Below are positions 58,556-64,000 of a stretch of DNA of 64,000 nt, in pieces. The notes beneath the pieces are model-generated. The model searched no databases. It was given only the letters and a program-made list of their open reading frames with translations, and was not told the origin of the DNA. The DNA is from Candidatus Thiodiazotropha sp. (ex Monitilora ramsayi) (GTDB lineage: Bacteria; Pseudomonadota; Gammaproteobacteria; Chromatiales; Chromatiaceae): positions 372,001-436,000 of the forward strand of contig JAHXIO010000011.1 in NCBI GenBank assembly GCA_025655595.1, written 5' to 3'. The position numbers and the translations under genes were made by a program. Within the stretch, counting starts at the first letter, position 1. Every line of letters starts with the position of its first letter.

Positions 58556-60033
58556 GAAACCTTTTACTCACCCTTCCCGCTCTGCTCACATCCTTCTCGG
58601 CTCAGGCGGACTGGTTCCTGAACCAGGAACAGCAGGCGGCCGATGCTTATGTGCAGGGACACTACGAGGAGGCCGCCGAAGGATTCAATGATCCCTATCG
58701 CAGAGGTGTGGCCCGCTACCGTACCGGCGATTATCAAGCAGCGATAGAGGACTTCAGCCAAGTGGAGCGTGAAGCCGTCAAACTTGATGCTCTATACAAC
58801 CTGGGTAACAGCCGTTACAGACTGGATGACTACGAGGGCGCCATTGAGGCCTATGAGTCCGTCCTGAACAGCGATCCTGACCATGAGGATGCCCGCTACA
58901 ATCTGGCGCTTGCAAAGGAAAAGCTTGCCCAACAACAAGCCGCTACTGAAGAGCAGGAAGAGGCGGAGGAAGAGGAGCAATCAGAACAGGAGGAAGATAA
59001 AAAAGATAAGGAGAGCCAGGAGGAACAACAGGAGCAGTCTGAATCGGGGGATCAAGAGCAGGAAGAGGAACAACAATCCGGCGATTCAGACTCCGAGCAA
59101 CAACAAAGCTCGGGGGAACAGGAGCAGCAGGAGCAATCTCAATCGGGGGATCAAGAGCAGGAAGAGGAACAACAATCCGGCGATTCAGACTCCGAGCAGC
59201 AACAGAGCTCGGGGGAACAGGAGCAGCAGGAGCAATCTCAATCGGGGGACCAACAACAAGAGCAACAGAGCGATTCGGGAGAGCAGCAACAAGACCAGGA
59301 AAGCGAATCCGGAGATCAACAGCAAGACCAGGAACAGCAAGGCGACGGTGACGGCACGGACGACTCGCAACAGGGACAGGAGGCGCAGGAGGAGAACCAA
59401 CAAGGCGATACCAGCGACCCATCCCAAGCGGACCAAACAAGCAGCGATCCGTCTACGGGAGAGACACAGGAAGATGGCAAAGAGCAACAGGACCAGGAAC
59501 AGACATCCGATGCCGGGAATGAAAAAGAGACCCCTCAGGATGAGCAGTTGGGCGACGATGAAAACCAGCAGGCTCTGAGCGGAGACAAGCAGTCGCCTGA
59601 GCAGCAGGAATCCGGCGCATCAGACAAGAAGGAAATTCCCAAACAGGGAGATGAAGAACAAGAAGACGAGATGTCTGCTAACCTCGAAAGACCCGAAAAA
59701 CAAAAAGAGGATGCCCAAACGGCCATGCAAGGCAGGGAGAAACCGGGTCGCGAAGACGGCGAAAGCAAGTTGCCGCCGCCTGAAGAGTCCCGCTCCGAAG
59801 CGGTTGAGCAGGTCGACCAGAGCGGTGAATCCCCATCTCCCGAGAGCGACACGGCTAAGGCCGGCGGTGACGAAGAGAGGTTGCCTCTCAGCGGCGGACA
59901 CGCTCTGATGGAACAGTGGCTGGAGCAGATAGAGGGAGATCCGGCACAGCTGATGCAGCAGCAATTCAGGCTGGAAGAGTATCGGTATTTACGCAGCCAG
60001 GGCGGCAGCGACAGGGAGACAAGACCCTGGTAA
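58552..60033 (+). CDS. TPR protein with long acidic Gln/Glu/Ser repeat region (BatC-like)
   Basis: 493 residues from the ATG at 58552. A signal peptide (LLLTLPALLTSFSAQA) is followed by a TPR region (about 35-125, with ALYNLGNSRYRLDDYEGAIEAYESVL). A very long low-complexity part (about 130-430) consists almost only of Q, E, S, G and D. It includes a 33-residue unit repeated about two times perfectly plus variants. The C-terminal 50 residues (LPLSGGHALMEQWLEQIEGD) are ordered again. The low-complexity part is strongly acidic and probably disordered, so it may span the periplasm. Confidence 0.9.
   Translation: MRNLLLTLPALLTSFSAQADWFLNQEQQAADAYVQGHYEEAAEGFNDPYRRGVARYRTGDYQAAIEDFSQVEREAVKLDALYNLGNSRYRLDDYEGAIEAYESVLNSDPDHEDARYNLALAKEKLAQQQAATEEQEEAEEEEQSEQEEDKKDKESQEEQQEQSESGDQEQEEEQQSGDSDSEQQQSSGEQEQQEQSQSGDQEQEEEQQSGDSDSEQQQSSGEQEQQEQSQSGDQQQEQQSDSGEQQQDQESESGDQQQDQEQQGDGDGTDDSQQGQEAQEENQQGDTSDPSQADQTSSDPSTGETQEDGKEQQDQEQTSDAGNEKETPQDEQLGDDENQQALSGDKQSPEQQESGASDKKEIPKQGDEEQEDEMSANLERPEKQKEDAQTAMQGREKPGREDGESKLPPPEESRSEAVEQVDQSGESPSPESDTAKAGGDEERLPLSGGHALMEQWLEQIEGDPAQLMQQQFRLEEYRYLRSQGGSDRETRPW
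59038..59253 (+). repeat. 99-bp in-frame tandem repeat in the batC-like gene
   Basis: Copies begin at 59038 and 59137, with a third, partial one at 59236. The first two copies are nearly identical over 99 bases (33 codons), which suggests recent duplication by slippage or unequal recombination. All copies keep the reading frame. Confidence 0.9.
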
Positions 60034-60064
60034 CTCCCATTGATGGGAATTAAATAATAAAAAC

Positions 60065-60096
60065 CGGTTGCCTGGCTCAGTTAGCATTCAGGCAAC
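60065..60096 (+). other. Hairpin between batC-like and batD-like genes
   Basis: GGTTGCCTG and CAGGCAACC form a perfect 9-base stem with a 14-base loop. No T run follows; it may slow transcription or protect the upstream mRNA rather than end it. Confidence 0.5.
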
Positions 60097-60123
60097 CTAA
60101 TGACACATAGTCCTGGAGGCGGA

Positions 60124-61809
60124 ATGGAGATTGGCAGGCGTTCTGTATGGCTCAGCCTGATTGGGTTCTACCTACTGGCGCTCGCACTGCCGGCAGCGGC
60201 AAACCCATATGCCGGTCGCGACCTCTGGCAGACCCTGCCTCCCGGCCAATGGAGCTATGCTCCGCCCACGCAGCGAAATCCCACTCAACCAGCGCAGCAA
60301 CAGACAGTTCCCGCCTATAACGGCTGGCCGGGAATGCAACGGCCCGGCTACGGCCAACAAGCCTATCGACCTGCTCAATATGAGGCGCCGTATATCGAAT
60401 CTGAGCTCTCATTGCACGACCCTTATGTGCAGCAAGGCGTGGTACTGACACTGAGTGTGGTGAGTCATCATAATCTGCTGACGGCAACCCCCCGCATCCC
60501 AGACAACGATCACTACATGGTGCAGCTCCTGGAGGGACCGGACACCTACTCGAGAACCCGAAAAGGCAAACGGGAGATCGTCAACGATTTCTTCTACCAG
60601 CTGACACCCTTGAGACCCGGCGTGCTGGAGCTTTCGGACATACGTGTCACCGGCGAATCTGAACAGGTATCGGGATACAACCGCATTAAGATCCCTTTCG
60701 ATATCACCAGCAAGCAACCCCTTAAACTACAGATTCGCGAGCCCAACCCAAACTCCGCCCCATGGTTGCCACTGGAACACCTGAATCTCGTGGTGACGCT
60801 ACCGACCTCTTATCAGGCCGCAGCGGGCAAACCCCTGCCGGTCAGGGTCGAACTCACAGCACTGGGACAGGGAGGAAACCAGCTGCCCAGTCTCGAGCAG
60901 CAACTCAAGAGTGACGCCTTCCGTGTCTATCGTGAGCAGAGCGAAATCACCACGACCATCAATAAGGCCAATCAAAAAATTACGGGACAGCGCAATGAGA
61001 CTTTCATCCTGGTGCCTCAATATGGCGGCGACCTGAATCTGCCGGAACTGCAGATCAATTGGTGGAGTACTCGCAGTGATATGCCACAACGCACATCCTT
61101 TCCCCTGCAGCCGATTGCGGTCAGCGGCACACGACAACCCAGCGGTTTTTTTGCAATCGACGAGGAGAGATCCCTCTTTCCCGCCGGCACCTCTTCGGCC
61201 TTCTGGATCCCCCTCGGCATCGTTTTCGGGGTTATCTTCGGCTACTGGATGGCCGTCTGGGTCTCGCACCGGCGGAAAGGTGGTGCACAGGCCTCACCAC
61301 TCGAGCCGCTGGTCGCTTTTCTCCAACGCCCCATGCATCAGATGGCGCCTGCCTTCTCTCCCCTGAAACAGAAACTGGCCTCTGTTGGACGAACTATTAA
61401 CCCAATTGACCGCTGGCACCGCTGGCGCCGGTACCTGGTCGGCATGTTGCCGCTGTCGGTCCGGTTCTGGTTCTGCGTAAGGTTCGTCGATGATGAACGT
61501 GATCCCGAAGTCTGGGGCTTTACATTGAGATTCCTCGCCAACAAACATATGGGGCTGCCGGTCAATGCACCGTTCAGTGTCATCGGCAAACATATATTGG
61601 CGTTTCACCCCAAGGCGAAGCCTGAAGTGATTCATGAATTGATCCATCAGTTGGAAGAGTCTGTATACGGCCATCACGACCTTGACTTCGAACAATGGAA
61701 AGCGGCCTTCAAACACGAAATCAGACCCAGTCTGAGATTCTGGCCTCACAAGACGTCGAAAGAGAAGACCCATCACCAAACCACTATCCTTCCCGGGCTC
61801 AACCCCTAA
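60124..61809 (+). CDS. BatD-like membrane protein with periplasmic beta domains
   Basis: About 561 residues from the ATG at 60124, which has GGAGG upstream. A signal peptide (VWLSLIGFYLLALALPAAA) is followed by a Pro/Gln-rich stretch, then beta-rich periplasmic domains typical of BatD (ESELSLHDPYVQQGVVLTLSVV to about residue 330). One helix follows (SAFWIPLGIVFGVIFGYWMAVWV, near 360). A cytoplasmic helical tail of about 170 residues ends the protein. It is the last gene of the Bat operon, which is often linked to oxidative stress tolerance and envelope stability. Confidence 0.88.
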   Translation: MEIGRRSVWLSLIGFYLLALALPAAANPYAGRDLWQTLPPGQWSYAPPTQRNPTQPAQQQTVPAYNGWPGMQRPGYGQQAYRPAQYEAPYIESELSLHDPYVQQGVVLTLSVVSHHNLLTATPRIPDNDHYMVQLLEGPDTYSRTRKGKREIVNDFFYQLTPLRPGVLELSDIRVTGESEQVSGYNRIKIPFDITSKQPLKLQIREPNPNSAPWLPLEHLNLVVTLPTSYQAAAGKPLPVRVELTALGQGGNQLPSLEQQLKSDAFRVYREQSEITTTINKANQKITGQRNETFILVPQYGGDLNLPELQINWWSTRSDMPQRTSFPLQPIAVSGTRQPSGFFAIDEERSLFPAGTSSAFWIPLGIVFGVIFGYWMAVWVSHRRKGGAQASPLEPLVAFLQRPMHQMAPAFSPLKQKLASVGRTINPIDRWHRWRRYLVGMLPLSVRFWFCVRFVDDERDPEVWGFTLRFLANKHMGLPVNAPFSVIGKHILAFHPKAKPEVIHELIHQLEESVYGHHDLDFEQWKAAFKHEIRPSLRFWPHKTSKEKTHHQTTILPGLNP

Positions 61810-62240
61810 AATTCAGTAGGCATCTTAATCAGAAGCAAGGAATGCAAGCTTCAGACAGCCATTAACCAGTGAACGACATCAGCCTCCCGGAAGTGACGAT
61901 GCGCAGCAATTTTCACACTGCATAAGGAACACCTGCCAGTTCAGAGTATACGGACTCTGAATCAGGATATGTCATGAGTCACGAAATGATACAAAGATAG
62001 TTGTATCTACTGCGTTACGTTATTAGGATTCCATCTTGTGTGCACTAAGATGTGTAGTCACTATATAAAAGCGCAAAAGGAATGCGAAATTCGAAACAGG
62101 GATGCCTCCGTGAATATTACTTGCTCAAAATCTCGTTTGTATAAGAGTGACAAGCGTTGTGACACTCTGTTTGTTCATCTATCACCCACCCCACAACCAT
62201 CTTTTCCATCCTTAAGGCTATGCATTCAAGAGAGGGCAGC
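61810..62240. other. Intergenic region downstream of the Bat operon
   Basis: About 431 bases, no supported gene. A stem TTCAGAGT-ATACGG-ACTCTGAA lies at 61940-61961, and a weaker AGAGTG/CACTCT pair near 62147-62168. Neither is followed by a T run. Confidence 0.4.
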
Positions 62241-62870
62241 ATGAAAACCTGCTTTACTTATGCCATCTTGCTGATCTCTCTGTTATGGGTCGGCAATATC
62301 TTCGGTGTCAGCGATAAAGCCCAAGCGATTTTGACTTGCGATAGCCCATCCTGTGAGCGCGTTGCCGAAAAGATCGAATACCAATATAAAGAATCGACAA
62401 ATTCGATCACATTGAAAACCGATAATTTTTCAATTGAAGTACCAGACAAACCAATCAGGAAGATCATCTCCTCCAATAAGGATCTCATGATTCTTTATAC
62501 GGACGATCAACTGCTGTATGTCAGCGAAAGCTCGGGACCCGGGATAGAAGACATATCGTCCGAAAAACCATATCGGTTCCCGGAAATCCTCTTCACGAAA
62601 ACAATAAAAGATACTCCTGCGGAAACGGGTAATGAAAAACTATTCTGGAATATCGCCCTGGCGTCGAAACCGTTCTATTTTCAGGGGGCCACCGAAGTTA
62701 CGTATACAAAAAACAACGATCTCACGTACTACCTCTCCAATACCCACGAATTGGGATTCTCCGCCAGGAGTATGGTGGCCAACTCGCAATTCAAACAGCT
62801 ATTTCTAGTTATCGAAGCCAAGCAGATGGACCTCAGTACTTTCAAACAGGTCGTTTATTCAGTGAAATAG
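62241..62870 (+). CDS. Secreted protein of unknown function
   Basis: About 209 residues from the ATG at 62241, with AGAGGG upstream. A signal peptide (CFTYAILLISLLWVGNIFGV, cleavage near AQA) is followed by ILTCDSPSCERVAEK, with two cysteines that could pair. The rest is mixed alpha/beta without known motifs (NSITLKTDNFSIEVPDKP, TYYLSNTHELGFSARSM). It is A+T-richer than the Bat genes. It stands alone between two long intergenic regions. Confidence 0.72.
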   Translation: MKTCFTYAILLISLLWVGNIFGVSDKAQAILTCDSPSCERVAEKIEYQYKESTNSITLKTDNFSIEVPDKPIRKIISSNKDLMILYTDDQLLYVSESSGPGIEDISSEKPYRFPEILFTKTIKDTPAETGNEKLFWNIALASKPFYFQGATEVTYTKNNDLTYYLSNTHELGFSARSMVANSQFKQLFLVIEAKQMDLSTFKQVVYSVK

Positions 62871-63261
62871 GGGTTAATAGTTCATGGAAATCACGGATCG
62901 TGACGTCATGGATGCACGACAGGTCCTGGTCTTTTTCTAGGGCAGGGAAGCGGACAGGTAGCAAGTGAAACTGGACTGTGACTAAAATACAGGCGGGGTA
63001 ACCTTAATGGATCACTATTAAGCGTACTCGTCGGCGTCCTAATAAGTCAGGCAGTGTATAAATAGGCAGATCCGTATCGGGTCATCAATGACACGTCATC
63101 CCGGCGCGGACCAGTTAACGATATAGGTCACAGATAGAGCTCAGAACACTGACACTCCCGGTGCAATTTACACTTCATAGCCCTCATTGCGTTTAAACAA
63201 CCACTTTTCGCAATGCTTCCTCCCAGCGAACGCACTCCAAATCAGGGTATAATCACCTCCC
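62871..63261. other. Intergenic region upstream of the radical SAM gene
   Basis: About 391 bases, no supported gene. Near the right end, TATAAT (63248-63253) lies just eight bases before the ygiQ-like ATG. Confidence 0.4.
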
Positions 63262-64000
63262 ATGTCCCAATCCGTCCCCCTCTTCTCCCATCGTCCCTAC
63301 TGGGCCGCCCGATTCGGCGTTGCCCCGGTACTTCCCATGAGCCGGGAAGAGATGGACCAACTTGGCTGGGACAGTTGCGACATCATTATCGTTACCGGCG
63401 ACGCCTACGTTGACCACCCCAGTTTCGGCATGGCGCTAATCGGACGGCTGCTGGAGGCACAGGGTTTCCGGGTGGGGATCATCGCCCAACCCGACTGGCA
63501 GGACCCGGAATCCTTCCGTCAGTTGGGTCAACCCAACCTGTTCTTCGGTATCACTGCTGGAAATATGGACTCCATGGTCAACCGCTACACCGCCGACCGG
63601 CGCATCCGTAGTGACGACGCCTATACCCCGGACGGCGCGGCCGGCAAGCGGCCCGACCGGTCGGTGATCGTCTATGCGCAACGGGCGCGTGAAGCCTATA
63701 AGGGCGTCCCTATTATTATCGGTGGCATTGAGGCCAGCCTGCGTCGCATCGCCCACTTCGACTACTGGTCCGACAAAGTGAGACGCTCCGTTCTGCCCGA
63801 CGCCAAGGCGGATCTGCTGATCTACGGCAACGCGGAGCGAGCGGTGGTAGAGGTGGCCCATCGGCTTGCCGCCGGAGAAAAAATCTCCAATATCCGGGAT
63901 ATCAGAGGGACGGCATTCATGCGCCAGGAGATGCCGGAGGGATGGAGTGAGCTCGACTCCACTCATCTGGATCAGCCCGGTCCCCGGACAGCCCATCCCA
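63262..64000 (+). CDS. YgiQ-family radical SAM protein, N-terminal part
   Basis: The frame runs open for 246 codons to the window edge. It begins [19 protein letters not shown] and contains [58 protein letters not shown] and [18 protein letters not shown]. These are the cobalamin-binding-like N-terminal region of YgiQ proteins. The radical SAM CxxxCxxC site would lie beyond the edge. The reaction catalysed by this family is not known to me. No Shine-Dalgarno is visible, and the -10-like box is very close to the ATG. Confidence 0.93.
   Translation, partial: MSQSVPLFSHRPYWAARFGVAPVLPMSREEMDQLGWDSCDIIIVTGDAYVDHPSFGMALIGRLLEAQGFRVGIIAQPDWQDPESFRQLGQPNLFFGITAGNMDSMVNRYTADRRIRSDDAYTPDGAAGKRPDRSVIVYAQRAREAYKGVPIIIGGIEASLRRIAHFDYWSDKVRRSVLPDAKADLLIYGNAERAVVEVAHRLAAGEKISNIRDIRGTAFMRQEMPEGWSELDSTHLDQPGPRTAHP

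Noticed and set aside
59038-59253. Tandem repeats considered as a CRISPR array
   Set aside because: Repeats are directly adjacent, in frame within a coding sequence and lack unique spacers; no cas genes are nearby.
62038-62244. A 68-codon frame before the secreted protein at 62241
   Set aside because: No protein-like pattern and it runs into the ribosome site of a better-supported gene.

Overview
The window reads as one continuous, gene-dense chromosomal segment of a gammaproteobacterium. The evidence is gene order: rlmE-ftsH-folP-glmM-tpiA-secG-tRNA-Leu-nuoABC, carAB-greA, and hisBHAFIE next to tatABC are arrangements typical of the class. CRP-type and probable GacA/Rsm-type regulation fit this too. 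I cannot name the genus from the sequence alone. No rRNA, phage or CRISPR array was seen.

Positions 1-15.6 kb are core functions, mostly on the minus strand: complex I subunits (nuoC is cut by the window edge), protein export (secG), glycolysis (tpiA), amino-sugar and folate synthesis (glmM, folP), membrane proteolysis (ftsH), ribosome maturation (rlmE, yhbY), transcript cleavage (greA) and carbamoyl phosphate synthesis (carAB). The carA leader carries a terminator that competes with a second hairpin. Two thioredoxin-fold proteins (trxC, cnoX) follow.

Positions 15-24 kb form a coherent signalling and envelope region. A CRP-like regulator is divergent from a CHASE2-class III nucleotide cyclase. 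Next comes a FecR-TPR-beta-barrel outer membrane protein, a small lipoprotein, a polyprenyl-phosphate sugar transferase and an unrecognised gene. The last two share an identical GTGA-N6-TCAC operator. I infer a cAMP/CRP-controlled cell-surface polysaccharide module.

Positions 24-42 kb mix housekeeping genes (tilS, accA) with accessory ones: lipoprotein, LemA plus a long M48 protease, CelD-type acetyltransferase, YiiX-like hydrolase, two pentapeptide-repeat proteins, a SulP transporter, small secreted and membrane proteins, a sigma-54 activator and a LysR regulator.

Positions 42-48 kb hold tatABC (TatC has a FimV-like C-terminal extension) and the his cluster. The his cluster is interrupted by a 291-bp MITE with TA target duplication, whose end forms part of the hisB stop codon, and by a second inverted-repeat element before hisF.

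Positions 48-53.4 kb carry a c'-like cytochrome, a metallo-beta-lactamase-fold enzyme, dtd, pip and typA. Between pip and typA lies the most interesting unannotated item: a candidate RsmY/RsmZ-type small RNA with a GacA-box-like palindrome, several GGA motifs and a strong terminator.

Positions 53.4-64 kb contain an intergenic stretch with DnaA-box-like sites, then a seven-gene Bat operon (MoxR ATPase, DUF58, DUF4381, two VWA proteins, a TPR protein with 99-bp tandem repeats, and BatD), a secreted protein of unknown function, and the start of a YgiQ-type radical SAM gene cut by the window end.
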